A DNA stretch of 64,000 bases from Macropodus opercularis (taxonomy: Eukaryota; Chordata; Actinopteri; Anabantiformes; Osphronemidae): assembly GCA_030770545.1 (NCBI GenBank), contig CM061107.1, forward strand, positions 9,096,001 through 9,160,000. Reading direction: 5' to 3'. The translations under genes were made by a program, and so were the position numbers. Numbering within the stretch: the stretch's first letter is position 1; the number at the start of each line of letters is the position of its first letter. This document shows, piece by piece, positions 1 to 13,153 of the stretch. The notes beneath the pieces were generated by a model, which saw only the letters and a program-made list of their open reading frames with translations, was not told where the DNA came from and searched no databases.

Positions 1-68
1 CGCGTGTGCCCTCCGCTGTTTATCCATGGTGCTGCTGTGTGCTGCGCTGTGACTGTATCCTCTGAAGG
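1..68 (+). other. stat5b: Candidate non-coding first exon of stat5b with a short uORF
   Basis: A GC-rich stretch at the window edge ends in a good donor (GGGTGAGT, exon end about 68). The next exon of the gene begins at 862, after a polypyrimidine-AG acceptor and seven bases before the STAT5 start codon. An ATG in good context (CCATGG) at 26-28 opens an 8-codon uORF that stops at 50-52. The true transcription start may lie left of the window. The exon call rests only on splice-site logic. Confidence 0.45.
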
Positions 69-868
69 GTGAGTTACCGCCGCGGCTGTTTGCGGGGCTA
101 CCTGTGGCGCATGAAAGTGAAGTTTCGGTCGAGGGCTGGGATCGTAACGATTCAGTATCTGTGTGTGTCAGAGCTGTGAGCTAGCGAGAGCAGTTAGCCG
201 CTAACGCTGCGCTGCCCGACTCGCAGACGTGACAGTAATTCGCCGCCTTCTCACTCAGCAGTTGTACATGTGTTTAGCAATAATCGGAGGTAGCCATTTC
301 TGTGTCGCTGCACAGTGACGTTAGCAAGCTAAGCTATATCTGAAAAGTTAGTGAGCGCTCAAGCCGAAGCCTTTCTCTCTCTCTAGGAACTAGTACATAA
401 ACAATTAAACTGTGCACTAATACTATTACTGGCCAGTTTTAGTGGTTACTTTTCAATGCGAAGTAACACGTATTGTGGAAAAAAAAGCTTAATGTATTTT
501 AGTAATAAAGGTGTAATAAATTCCTTAATTACTCTGAGACGCGTTACACGTGTCTAGAAATTACAAAGTATTCTTAAGAAAAATGCTAATTTTCTCATTG
601 GGTCAATAAAGTGCTTTTTCAAATTAATTAGGCCTTTGCTTGTTCCACTGTTTTACCAAATGGAAGAGGGGAGTCTTCCGAGGGCAGCTGAAGTGTTTTC
701 ACGTGCGGTTTTGGAAGCATTTCAGGTTGTGTTTTAGGTCATCTGAAGAGAGCTGGATACATCCTGGCGTCCTTTTGGAACTGCTCACTGGTGTATCTAC
801 ACACGCTTGTCTTTTCAAATTCTTCTTCTTCTTCTTCGCTGCCACAATTCTGCTTCCACAGACGCACC

Positions 869-3800
869 ATGGCCATGTGGATACAGGCCCAGCAGCTGCA
901 GGGTGAGGCGTTACACCAGATGCAGGCACTGTATGGCCAACACTTCCCCATCGAGGTGCGACATTATCTGGCCCAGTGGATTGAGAGCCAGCTCTGGTAT
1001 GCAGCACGTCGATGTTTATGTCTACTCTGGTAACACACAACACGCTTGTGCTTAACCTTGCTTCAAGCTCTATTGTGTCGTTTCATGATATAATATAATA
1101 CAATAACACAGTAATCGTACCTCTTTATTTTACTAGAAACAGGCCAACCCTGATATTGAATACAAAACTTTTTAAGGTTTAGTAATATGGAAATTTGTGT
1201 GTAGGCATGCTTTTGCTATTTTATTTTTTTAGTATTTGCAATTTAAGGCCCCAGCACAATTCACCTACCCATGAATCCTTGCCTTGTAAATGACTGAGCT
1301 TGGACTGACAAAAATCTTAATCCCTTTGTTTTACAGGGATTCAGTGGAGTTGGACAACCCAGCAGAGGAGGCTAAAGCCAAGCGTCTGCTAGACAACCTT
1401 GTTGCTGAGCTGCAGAGGAAAGCCCAGCTTCAGGGAGGAGAGGATGGCTTTCTGCTTAAGATCAAGCTGGGCCACTACGCCAGTCAGCTGAAGGTAATAG
1501 TCAGCAATAAAAAAACTACGCCTGCCCACAAACCATGTTAGTAGACGTTAGTAACATTAAATTGTCTGATTCCATTAACATATAAGTTCTTTTGTCACTT
1601 CAGAGCACTTATGACCGCTGTCCTTTGGAGCTGGTGCGCTGCATTAAACACATCCTGCAATCAGAACAGAGGCTGGTTCAGGAAGCAACAAATGTACGTA
1701 CCAAGGGGTTGATGATGGGCCATTATATGCAGTAATGCTATGTGCACAGATTCTGACAGACCTGTTGAGATGAAGATGAAGTAACAGTGGAAGCATCCAA
1801 TCATTTTGTTTTCATAATTTGTGTTAGGCAAGCTCTGGAAACGGGAGTCAGGCTATGGACAGCCTGTCACAGCGGCACCAGCAGATCAATCAAGCTTTTG
1901 AGGAACTGCGCTTGGCTACACAGGAGACTGAGAACGAACTGCGAAAGCTGCAGCACAGTCAGGAATACTTTATCATCCAGTACCAGGAGAACCTGCGCAT
2001 CCAGGGTAATTACACGTACATACTAAACAGGCATAGAGTATACATGCTTTGCCTTATTTTGTGTGTGTATGGGTTAATCTGTTTGGCCTAGTTAATAATG
2101 ATCACAATTGATGTAGATGAGACCTAGCTGATGTTTGCAATGTCCCATCTGCCTCCTGCTTTTTAGCGCAGCTGAGTAACTTGTCTTCACTGCCTCCGGC
2201 TGAACGCACCCAGCGCGAGACCACCTTACAGAGCAAGAGGGCCACTGTGGAGGCCTGGCTCGCCAGAGAGGCCAGCACACTACAGAAGTATAGACTGGTA
2301 TGAGGACATCACATCGCACATCACATAGATGTCTAAACATTTGAACCTGGAGGTTTTAAAACTGACACATGGTAATTGTACTACAGATGTCTGACTCTGA
2401 AATAATAGAGAATCAAAATCTTTTTATTATTCAGTGTGTATGATGCAAATGACATTGAGTGCCCACCAAGTAAAGTCTGTGTGTGGGAAACTGGTTTGGG
2501 TCCACCCCACACTTGAGTTGGTTGACATGAAACATACAGTATTCATATTTCTTAGCAAGTGGGATTCTTGTGTGTTTGCAGGACTTGTCAGAACAACACC
2601 AGAAAACCCTGGGCTTGCTACGAAAGCAGCAGACGCTGATCCTGGATGAGGAGCTCATCCAGTGGAAGAGGAGGCAGCAGCTGGCTGGGAACGGGGGTCC
2701 TCATGAAGGGGGACTGGATGTTCTCCAGTCCTGGTAAAGTGTTTGCTAATGTTTGACTGTTATCATATTGTATATTGGATGGCAGTTACTTTTTAAAATA
2801 GTTTTGTGTATATGTATATATGTTTAGCTTTATATTTTGGGACAGCTACTGCTAGGGTTTGCTGCTTTATACGGTGAGGTATTTCTCTTTCACCTCATCT
2901 TGTTCATTTCACTGAGCATGGCGTATCTAATAAGCAGCTGTGTGTATTAATGAATGTACCCACGTAGAGGAATACCAAGTGATTCTTATTTTTCTTCATC
3001 TCTATTCCTGATCCTTGTCCACAAGGTGCGAGAAGCTTGCTGACCTTATCTGGCAAAACAGACAACAGATCCGGCGCTGTGAGCATTTAACTCAGCAGCT
3101 TCCTCTCCCAGGCCCAATGGAAGAGCTACTGAGCAAACTCAACAGTGACATCACAGATATTATCTCTGCCCTGGTTACCAGGTAAAAATTCAACATTACT
3201 ACTTCATTGTTGTGCATACATGGTAGACAATGCATGTGAATTGGCAGACACAAATATTCAAGGCTCTGAAAAGAAGAGACTAGGTTTAGGCTATAAGTTT
3301 GCTTCTAATACGTCTGCAAAGTTCCTGAAAAGGTAATAAATGTTTGTTAAGCATGTTAATAAACATATCATAGAACTATTACCTTTCTGACAGCTTCATC
3401 TTAAGAAAATGAGAAATTATAATCTTGTGAAATTTTATTTAAAGGTAAAGTTGCTGTATTGGATTGAATTAGATTTGAATCGATTGTACAGGTATACCGA
3501 ACGAAGTGACCAGTAATTATTATAAAATGAGAATCATTTTGTTGTATAATCTCAAAAAGCACAATGTTGCCCAACTCACTCTGTTGTTTTCTCCTTTTCT
3601 GTTTAGCACCTTCATCATCGAGAAACAGCCTCCCCAGGTTTTAAAAACTCAGACCAAGTTTGCAGCCACTGTGCGCCTACTTGTGGGAGGAAAACTCAAT
3701 GTACACATGAACCCACCACAGGTCAAAGCTGTCATTGTTAGTGAGCAGCAGGCTAAAGCTCTGCTGAAGAATGAGAGTACACACAGGTAAAGCACTAGTG

Positions 3801-6800
3801 ACCTGTGCAAAGTAAAAGTAAAATTATTATTTGTATGTAATAATAGGCAATAAGTTGATTAAACTGCAAGCTTTTACAGTTTCATGACGTTATAATCCTT
3901 GTGTGAGATTAGCACATTCAATGTATCATCCTTAATTGTTGAAGGGATCTACAGGTACAGTTATTATGAATGTGTTAAAGCTTTTCCAAAAGCTATGTCT
4001 TATCTTTTTAGTGAAAGCAGTGGAGAAATCCTCAACAACAACTGTGTGATGGAATATCATCAAGCCACCAGCACCCTTAGTGCGCACTTCAGAAACATGG
4101 TAAGAGCTATAGGCTTTCTTTAAAGTATGATTTATATAAAGCTTACCATTAATTTCTAAAACATGTCTATCACAGTAATTATAGTTAATTGGGCATGCGC
4201 TAATAAGAATTTTGTTGGTCTCTTTCCCTCTTAGCCTGAAGGAAGCAGGAGCTATCAGAACTGTACTACCAGATTATGTCCAGTGTCCACCTGAGACACA
4301 GCTTCTCATGTCTTTTTTCCTTTCCCGCGTGTTTCACAGTCACTGAAGCGGATCAAGCGTTCGGACAGAAGAGGCGCAGAGTCAGTGACAGAAGAAAAGT
4401 TCACTGTTCTGTTTGAATCACAGTTCAGTGTTGGGGGCAATGAACTGGTCTTCCATGTCAAAGTAATCAGATGTGACCGATGATGTTTAGTACTGGAATA
4501 GCACCTAAATAATGTTTTCTAGCGATAGTTAAAAAACGTTTTTTACTATTTATACTGTTTTGTTTTCTTGTTGTCCATATGCTGCAGACTTTATCGCTGC
4601 CTGTGGTTGTGATTGTGCATGGCAGTCAGGACAACAACGCCACAGCAACAGTACTGTGGGACAATGCCTTTGCTGAGCCAGTAAGTTGTCTGCTCACGAG
4701 CTATTTATGGTAGAAACATTTTTATACTACAACTTTTAATAGCTTGAACACGCTCCATGTGTTTTTACATACAGCTACATACGCTCTCCTTCTGAAGCAA
4801 GTACTTGGAATCCCTCAGGAACTCCATAATTGTCATGGTTGATGATTTTCCCAATTTTCTTTTTCTTGCCAGGGCAGAGTACCATTTGTTGTGCCTGACA
4901 AAGTCCTGTGGCCCCAGCTGTGCGAGGCCCTTGATATGAAGTACAAGGCAGAGGTGCACAGCGGTCGAGGCCTGTCAGAGGATAACCTGGTCTTCCTGGC
5001 ACAGAAGGCTTTTACAAACAGCAGCAACAACCCTGAGGACTACCGTAACATGACCATATCATGGGCCCAGTTCAATCGAGTAAGTCCAGCATTTCTATGT
5101 CTGAGCCACTGGCTACAAAGGACTAGAGAGCCACTATGTGGTTTATACAATGTACAACAACTAAACTTCACCCCAACCCACCTCTTAAATGTGTAAAACA
5201 GGCATATTTAATCTGTTTTAATCATTTTAGTTTATATTTAAAATGATTACCTCCCACACTGCATAATACACTGGCCAGAATATATGCAAATCTCAGGCCC
5301 TGTTGATCAAACTACTTTCCCACTGATGGAGTACTGATGAAATACGGTTCATTTGTACAGGAGAGCTTACCTGGACGCAACTTCACATTTTGGCAGTGGT
5401 TTGATGGCGTTGTGGAGCTCATGAAAAAACACCTCAAGCCTCACTGGAATGATGGGTAATTTTTTATAACAATAGGTTATGATCGAAACAAGTAAAGGTT
5501 AGCAAACATTTACCTACAAATGCTCCAGTGTTTCCCACAGTGTGTAAATTACTTCTGGTTCTCCTAAACGTTTTGTAAAATTTAACAGTGTCTTAATCGC
5601 GAGGTCATTGCGCTTTCTAATTATTATTAATTAAGTTAATATTTTAACATTTTTTAACTTTGCCTTAGTTGGAGCCCACCCAAGTCAAGTAACTAATTAC
5701 TTTACAAATAAAAACAAACGTATTACTGCTCTACATTTTTGTCAATATGTTTTTTCTGTTTTTCAGGGCCATTTTGGGCTTTGTAAACAAGCAACAGGCA
5801 CAAGACCTGCTGATGTCCAAACCCAACGGCACCTTTCTGCTCCGATTCAGTGACTCTGAGATTGGAGGCATCACCATTGCCTGGGTAGCTGAGAATCCCA
5901 ACAAATCAGGTACTGGAATGTGGTATCCTTCTGACAGAATCTCCTCATATAATACTCTTATTTCCACTTTCTCATCTTCCTTACAGCCAAGTATCTTATT
6001 TCTCTGGCTTTCTGTCTAACCTACCCAGTACAGTCAACCATATCATATTATCTTTAGCATGATAAACACAGTGACTGTAATCACTGGATCTTTCTCTCCT
6101 ATGCAAGGTGAAAGGTTGGTCTGGAATCTGTTGCCTTACACAACTAAAGACTTCTCCATTCGCTCCCTGGCTGATCGCATCAGTGACCTGGATCACCTTC
6201 TCTTTCTCTACCCTGACCGACCCAAAGATGAGGTTTTCGCTAAATACTACACACCTCCGCTCTGTATGTATCAGCTTTACTTCTTTTCACATCACTGCCT
6301 TGTGGTAAATAAGTAAATCTCTAAATGTTTAGATAGATGTTCCCCTCAATAACTAGAGAGTAGCATAGATGAATTTACACTGAAGTTCAGTTTTTGAGGC
6401 ATGGTGGTTCTCTTGCAGCAAAAGCAGTGGATGGATACGTAAAACCACAGATCAAACAAGTTGTGCCACAGTAAGTGCTTTTTTACTTTTCTATCCCTAC
6501 TTACTACACAGCTCCTAGAGTGTAATTAACATTTGTTGTATGAATCTCAAACATGTATAAAGTTAAAATAACATTGTAAACATTCATCCTCTTTAGCTGA
6601 GAAGAGAATCAGATAAAAGTTCTGGAGGTAATATCACATACCATAATCTACAATCCAGAGATTTCTTAGATTTATAACATGGTGTACACCACTGGTAACA
6701 TTGCAGAGGAGGAAACCAGATTAAGTATTTAGAAAAGCCTCTCATGTTCTGAAACATTATTAAAGGTTTCATTTCCAATCCATTTTGGCAGTGTATGAAG

Positions 6801-7502
6801 GCAAAAGTGAAGTGAAAAGTTAAGCCAGGAACCTGAAGTAAAGGAGTAATGTTTTTAATGTTTCTCTGACAGATTTACTAGTCCAAACCCTGACCTCAGT
6901 GGAGGAACACCTACATTTATGGACCAGACAGCCTCTCCTTCTGTGAGCCACCCGAACAACTTCAGTGTTTACCCACCTATGTAAGCATTTCCCTCAACTT
7001 CACTTATATCCACTCATAATAAAATTCTGTGAACAATGCAAAGGAATGGGGCAAGTTGGATGATCATGATACAAAACAAATACATAATAGAATAACCCCA
7101 TGATACAACCTCTTACACCCACTAGCTCCATCCCTCTGCCTCCTTCCAAATATAAGGTGCATTTCATACTCAATACTCCATTTTTATTATTCTAAGCTAT
7201 TGTTTTATAATAATAATAAAAAAGCAGTTGCTGTGATAATTCAGTGTAAATATATAAATGTACGCATGCTTGATGTGTTTAAATTGGGCTGTAACAATAG
7301 TGACCACACAAGACAAGACAGCTTAACTTTAGGAATAATGATAACAACGTTGCACCTGCTCTGCATCATTTCTGTTAGTAATGACACCATGTTGGATGCG
7401 GACGGAGACTTTGACCTGGAGGACACCATGGATGTAGCCCGTCATGTGGAGGAGCTGCTCCGCAGGCCAATGGCCAACCAGTGGAGCAGTCAGCAGTCCT
7501 GA
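869..7502 (+). CDS. stat5b: Signal transducer and activator of transcription 5 (STAT5B-like)
   Basis: JAK-activated transcription factor acting downstream of growth hormone, prolactin and cytokine receptors; after tyrosine phosphorylation it dimerises and moves to the nucleus. Coding exons: 869-996, 1337-1493, 1604-1693, 1828-2005, 2167-2297, 2582-2733, 3026-3181, 3607-3786, 4012-4099, 4340-4462, 4588-4680, 4873-5079, 5361-5455, 5767-5909, 6108-6263, 6419-6470, 6873-6980, 7379-7502. All have GT-AG introns and sum to 2361 nt (786 aa), the usual STAT5 length. Domains run in family order: N-domain (MAMWIQAQQLQGEALHQMQ), coiled coil, DNA-binding domain (TFIIEKQPPQVLKTQTKFAA), linker, SH2 (GTFLLRFSDSEIGG), then the phosphorylated tyrosine, which I count as Y699 in VDGYVKPQI. 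The short tail RRPMANQWSSQQS resembles mammalian STAT5B more than STAT5A; the paralogue letter is less certain than the family. Confidence 0.96.
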
Positions 7503-7670
7503 ACCTGAAGCTGCACACTGTCAGGTTTTTTTTTAAGTTTAAGCAACAAAAACACCTAAACCTGGGATTCTCTCTGGACAGCTGCCAGGGCCAAACAGTG
7601 ACAATTAACTATTTGCTGCCCGCAGTTGTTTTGAAGGCCAGCTTTTATATATGTGTAACTGCTTTTCTCT
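7503..7670 (+). other. stat5b: Proximal 3' UTR of stat5b
   Basis: Non-coding sequence directly after the STAT5 stop codon. No early polyadenylation signal is visible here, so the 3' UTR probably continues across the SINE-like insertion. AATAAA hexamers occur near 9042, 10230 and 10782. Confidence 0.5.
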
Positions 7671-7960
7671 GCGGTGGTGTGGTGGTTAGCACTGTCGCCT
7701 CACAGTGAGAAGGTTCGATTCCCAGAGGCGACTGGGGGCCTTTCTGTGTGGAGTTTGCAGGTTCTCCGGCTTCGTCCCACAGTCCAAAGACATGCAGTTA
7801 GACTAATTGGAAACTCTAAATTTGCTCTAGTTGTGAGTGTGCGCGTGACTGGTTGTGTGTCTATATGTGTGGCCCTGCGACAGACCCTGCCTTTCATAGA
7901 CAGCGGGGATAGGCTCCAGCACACCTGCGACCCCTATGGGGAAGAAGCGGTAGAAACTCT
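7671..7960 (+). repeat. tRNA-headed SINE-like dispersed teleost repeat
   Basis: The head GTGGTGTGGTGGTTAGCACT is followed by a perfect Pol III B box (GGTTCGATTCC, 7712-7722). The body contains the block TCCCACAGTCCAAAGACATG and ends in GATAGGCTCCAGCACACC...GAAGAAGCGGTAGAAA. I recognise this arrangement as a very common fish interspersed repeat; I do not assign a library name. It lies in the probable stat5b 3' UTR. The B box is a repeat relic; no tRNA cloverleaf continues from it. Confidence 0.75.
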
Positions 7961-10900
7961 GCAGAACAAGTAAAACAAGTTTTTAGGTGTGGATGTCTTC
8001 TTCCTACTTTCCAGGTTGTCAAGGCTTTTTATACAAAACTGAGAGACAGTTTGCTTTATGTACGCTTTGCATTAATATATGCCTGATTAGGTTTTAGCTG
8101 GCACCATTAAATGTTGCTTAGAAATTCACAGTAGACAAGCTTCTTTTTCAGTTGTTTCCCTTCTTGTACACAGGCAACGTGAGGATAAGTTGAAACATTT
8201 GCTGTATCACAGAAAACATCTTAATAGTATCTATAAATTCGATATAATTCTTATGTGCAAGCAAGCTGTTACTTTTACTCACCATCAGCTACTGTGAAAA
8301 CCTTATATTCACTTGATGGTGGCAAATTTAATTTCACTCCATTTCCCACAAATCCCTAAAGAGATTGATTTCAAACTTGTCTTATAATGATAATTAGAAA
8401 ACATAAAACGTCCTTGTAAGCACATCAGAGGAGTTGCTTTAGCATCAGCGTAGCTGTAGCTTAAGCTTTAGAACAGGTTTAGTTTTGTGGTCTTAACCCA
8501 CACTAGAGGTCCGTGAAGCTGAGGTTGCACAACCAAACAACTGATGTCTTCCAGAAAGATTGTTCATTATGCCCTGAGTCAACTAAGGCTGAAGCATTTT
8601 CCAAATCTCACTTGACCTCACTTCCCTTCTCTCCTCATGTCGTTGCCTTCAGTCTCATCTCAAACAAAAACAGCAGCGTTCCTAAGATGTCCTCCAGGTT
8701 ATGCTGGTAACCAGCACATGCTGGTCCTACCTGGCGAAGTAAGATTGTTCTACCAGGATACATACTAACAAATTCAGCTTCTTGAAGTGATGATTTGTTT
8801 TACTTTTTAAATAGCCTGATTTTAAATACTGACATTGGAATTTGAAATGCAACCATTATCATTTGCTGCTTTTTATATATTTTTTTTCTATGAAGCAGTT
8901 CTGTTTGTTCAGAGCTTCAAATGCTGGTCATCATTAGAGGTTTATGCATGTTTGCATTTTACCAGCCTATTCATAATCAGTTAGTAATAGCAGAACATGT
9001 TACTGTGCCTTAGTTTACATCATGCAGATGCTGTCTGTACTTAATAAATGCTCAGTGCCTTGGTCAAATAACTCCTGATCTGGTCACCAGTTAGGCTAAC
9101 TCCAGCTCCTGGAACGTATTTACCCCACTACATATATAACCTCACTTGAACTATATTAACAATTGCAGGTGGGAAATTGTTAAATCAACATGTCACATTC
9201 TTTAAAAACATTTTTTGCCCTCAGGTCTCACTACACAACGGCATATTCAAATTAGCAGTCTTCATCAACTTTACAGCAAACCGTTTTAATGTTGTCCATT
9301 CTCCCCCTACTGCATGTGTTTACATTTTGGGACTTTGTTAGATTAGCATTGAGCAGTTAATTTGTCTCTGTACCACTTTCAGAAATGTTCCTGGAACTTT
9401 CATTTCAAGTGGAGTGAAAAGACACGGGCATAGTCAGGTGTCCAGATCAGAGTATAAATTACACACTGCAAGTTGTTTTTATGTATTACTTTTTAAACGT
9501 GGTAAAAGTGCAGGTCAGGGGATGCTTGTTGATGGAGCAACAAATAATTGTACTATGCTATAACCGTTGTTTTCAGTTTTCAATCTAGACTTCTTTTAGC
9601 TTGTTTCTTCTTTTCACTCTCCGTTTCACTCTGAGCATGGATCTGCCTGTCACAATATATATACGTCTACTGTACTCTCACACACCAGTAATCCCGCTTG
9701 AACAGAATGACATCAGATGGCCACTGTATTACAGTATCTTGCTGCACTGTACCGTAAAAGCCGACCCACCCAAAGAGAACTCAGTGTTCAGTTTGTGGGA
9801 GCCTTCACTCAACTTCAACCTAAAACTGTTATTGGTTTCAGCAGTTTGAGTCAAAATCATTTGTTGTTACTGTGTGGAAGTGACTACATGTCCACAAAAA
9901 ATGTAATGATGTTCCATGTATCGACTGTTTGATATTTGAAGCTGTCTTAAAAGCTACGTTCTGTTATCCAGCTATGGATTCCATGGTAAAATACTCATAC
10001 CTCATAATTGATCACCAGCTGATCTTTTTTTATTCCGTGAGTTGTCTGGTCCACAAAACATCCAAACTTGTGTTGGTTGGTCACTTGTCCCAATACCTTA
10101 AAAAATTTAGTTTACCGTAACATTGGTAATGTTTCATGAATTTTGAGGTGACAAAGTAGTTTGTGATTACGTTTTGTGGATCAGCTACTCGGCTTGTTTT
10201 AAATAATCATTGCAGCAACACAGCTTGCAAATAAATGCCAATGGTGTTGGGCTCTGCTTCTGGTGGTGTGATGGAGCGATAGGAGTTCCGTCATGATGCT
10301 GCAGCTTTTTCTAGGTTTCATTCTGAAATCTTCGGAAGTGTTTTGGGGCTGTACAGAGGCTCAGTAGATGTATTTGTGCTTTGTGGATTGTTAAGGGACA
10401 TCACTCTCCATACTGGACATTGCTATTAACCTCATACTACAATAGACATCAAACTAGGAATGTTTATTTCAGACAAACCAGCCGGAATGGAAGCGAGCAC
10501 CTCAGGAAAAGTCACTGTGAAATAGAAGATAGATGTCATGAATCAATCAGATAATAGATGAGTCAAGTGTATAAGGGGTGAACTAAATCAGCAGAACTTA
10601 CTTTGATTTCTCTCTGGTAAAAGTGTGTCTTAATATGAAATTCTGTTTTCCAGCTCACTGCTGCTTTGTGTTTTTGCTGGCTCCTGTACAGTCCGTGGCC
10701 TGTTTGGGGATTTCTTTTTTTTTTTAACGTCCACTTTGTGCTGCATTTTTGATTTTTGAACGTTTGATGTTGGATCATGACAATAAAGATTTTCTAACTA
10801 ATCCACCTCCATTGTGGTTTGTGTTTAATGTTGCACGACTCTTCGGAGTAGGGGAGAAGTGGAGTGTAGGCTGCAAACAGACCCACCCACACCAATCGGT

Positions 10901-11270
10901 ATCTATCTTTTGACTCCAATCACCCACTACAACACAAACTGAGAACCGCACACGGTGAACCACAGAGTAGAGAACATTCTTACTTAAGAGCTCCAACGAA
11001 CAATAAAAGCAATGATGAAGTGCAGTGCTCTCACACCTTCCTCTTCCACCATAGTAGTGAGACGTTTCGACCCAAGGCCTACTAAGAAAGACATTCAGAT
11101 GCCATGACTCATCTTGCAGACAAACATTCACACGGTGTTAATTTATACACAGGTGTCACATTGTGTATCGCTGGTGCTGCATTCAGGTACCATGGGACTA
11201 CCACCTCTGCGGTAACACAATGGTTGGTGTCATTTTGGATTATTATGCAAAAAAGGAGAAAACAACAAGC
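7961..11270. other. Distal stat5b 3' UTR / stat5b-naglu intergenic DNA
   Basis: AT-rich non-coding sequence without a convincing exon on either strand. A small fragment near 8700-8757 carries repeated, partly palindromic TGCTGGTAACCAGCA-type units, which look like a decayed dispersed repeat. The best late polyadenylation signal on the plus strand is AATAAA at 10782-10787, followed by T-rich sequence. Confidence 0.5.
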
Positions 11271-12258
11271 TAGATAGATAGATAGATAGATAAGACTTTA
11301 TTAATCCCGCAGTGGGGAAATTCTGGTGACCCAGCAGCAGCAAGAGAAAAAAAACAGTTGGAAAAAAATAAAGAGTAAAAATATGTTATACATTATATAC
11401 AAAAAGAAAGACAAAAAATGTACATATCTCACATAAACATAAAGTGCAAAAGTGCCGAATGAAAAAAACATTTAAAAAAAACAAAACAAAACAACATACA
11501 TGTAAACATGGGCACCGCACGGCACACATCACACTATGAACACGCTTTACAGTCATGTTGGTGTGTTGTGGAGTCTTATAGCCGTGGGTAAGAAAGACCT
11601 CCGGTAGCGCTCAGTCCTGCACTTCGGGTGCAGCAGTCTCGCGCTGTGCGAGCTGCGTTGGTCCTCCACGGTTTGGTGCAGGGGGTGGGAGGGGTTGGCC
11701 ATGATGGACGACAGTTTCGCCCGCGTCCTTCTATTGGCCACCACCTCGATGGACTCCAGTGGGCAGCCCAGGACAGAGCCAGCTTTCTTTACCAGTTTGT
11801 TCAGTCTTTTTCTGTCTCTGTCCGCGCTGCCGCCCGCCCAGCACACAACGCCGTAGAGGACTGCCGATGCCACCACCGTGTCATACACAGTCCGTAGGAG
11901 AGCCCTGCACACCCCAAAGGACCTCAGTCTCCTCAGCAGGTGGAGGCGACTCTGGCCCCTCCTGTACAGGGCATCCGAGTTGTCGGTCCAGTCCAGGTTT
12001 TTGTTGAGGTGGACACCCAGATATTTGTAGGTGTCCACCATCTCGATCCCAGAACCCCTAATGCACACCGGCGGTGGTGGTGCTGGTTTCCGCCGGAAGT
12101 CAATCACCAGCTCCTTCGTTTTTCTGGTGTTCAGAACCAGGTGGTTATCTTCACACCAGTCTACAAAGTCGGTGATGACCCCCCTATACTCCAGCTCGTT
12201 CCCCCCAGATACACATCCAACAATCGCAGTGTCGTCCGAGAACTTCTGCAGGTGGCAA
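11271..12258 (-). mobile_element. 5'-truncated L2-like non-LTR retrotransposon (LINE)
   Basis: Read on the minus strand, the element encodes the end of a reverse transcriptase. It has FSDDTAIVGCV (the [Y/F]xDD catalytic motif), then VDWCEDNHLVLNTRKTKELV, then a long open stretch from about 12107 to 11553 with DTYKYLGVHLNKNLDWTDN and the typical C-terminal RYRRSFLPTAIRLHN. The 3' end is the fish L2-type tail, which reads on the minus strand ...CCCCACTGCGGGATTAATAAAG and runs into a (TATC)n microsatellite (TAGA repeats on plus, 11271-11291). The 5' part of ORF2 and all of ORF1 are missing. The open frame is long, which suggests a fairly young copy, but it cannot move by itself. Confidence 0.85.
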
Positions 12259-12354
12259 GCTCAGAGAAATAAAACCATATAATCACACTTTACCAACCTG
12301 TCCTGGATGTGGCTCGACCGAGTTAGATCTTGTGACATCAGGACACCGTGTCCA

Positions 12355-12378
12355 TCATGTGACAGCTCGATCACATGA
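12355..12378. promoter_or_regulatory. Inverted pair of MiT/TFE-type E-boxes upstream of naglu
   Basis: TCATGTGA at 12355-12362 and its exact reverse complement TCACATGA at 12371-12378 lie about 230-250 bp before the naglu start codon. This octamer is the M-box form of E-box bound by MITF/TFE3/TFEB proteins. NAGLU is a lysosomal hydrolase, and TFEB-family control of lysosomal genes is established. Binding here is inferred. Confidence 0.45.
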
Positions 12379-12441
12379 TCACATCAAATCTGCGCGTCCC
12401 ACAGATGTTGGTTTTTGTGAGAAGCTCAGTTCTCTCCTCTG

Positions 12442-12537
12442 ATTGGCTGAGCGCTATAACCCGAGGCAGCACCTCCCTCTTTGATTGGCCAGCAGCCTTT
12501 GAGTAAAGCGACGCTTCCTGGTTGTCTCTCAAATTGG
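12442..12537 (+). promoter_or_regulatory. naglu: naglu proximal promoter with three inverted CCAAT boxes
   Basis: ATTGG (CCAAT on the other strand) occurs at 12442-12446, 12484-12488 and 12533-12537, spaced 42 and 49 bp, within 165 bp of the naglu ATG. Repeated CCAAT boxes at such spacing are typical of NF-Y-driven promoters that lack a TATA box. No TATA box is evident. Confidence 0.55.
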
Positions 12538-12605
12538 CCAAATAAGCTTGTTTTCAAACGTGTACTGCGGTGGGAAACTCCGGGTTTGTGCGTCTGGGGG
12601 ACAAA

Positions 12606-13118
12606 ATGTCGCTAAGGAGCAGCTACAGCCTGGTCCTGGCCCTCGTCTGCTGCCTGGTCGTCGTCGCACACTGCACGTTTCAGACTTTGGAGCACATTAA
12701 ACCGCAAGCCAGCGACAAGGCGCAGGGCAGAGCGGTGGCGGGGCTGCTGAAGCGCCTGCTCGGGAACAGGTCGACGGAGTTCGTGGTGTCAGTCAACAGC
12801 AGCCTTTCCAACGACAGCCTGGATGTGTGTGAGCTCCGCTCCAGCAAAACCAACAAGATTGTGGCCGTGGGCAGCACCGGAGTGGCCGTGGCTTCCGGCA
12901 TTTACAACTATCTCAAGTATTTCTGCAACTGCCATGTCTCCTGGTCCGGTAATCAGATGGCTCTGCCCAGCCCGCTGCCCAGGCTCACCGGCGTCCTGCG
13001 CATCAACACCCAGCACAGGTCAGCTCACACGGACTCACAATGACACGGCCACGTCTGATTTAACGACCGGTTCAACTGCGTCCTGCGTTGATCGACTGGT
13101 TTAGCAATGTTAATGCTC

Positions 13119-13153
<35 letters not shown>

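Noticed and set aside
7712..7722. Perfect Pol III B box as a possible tRNA gene
   Set aside because: No anticodon arm or acceptor stem pairing follows; the box belongs to a SINE-like repeat.
11628..12282. Plus-strand open frames of 82-110 codons
   Set aside because: They are antisense to the L2-like reverse transcriptase and have no domain of their own.
12570..12605. Upstream in-frame extension of naglu
   Set aside because: It has no ATG, and the ATG at 12606 directly begins a signal peptide; the extension would bury it.
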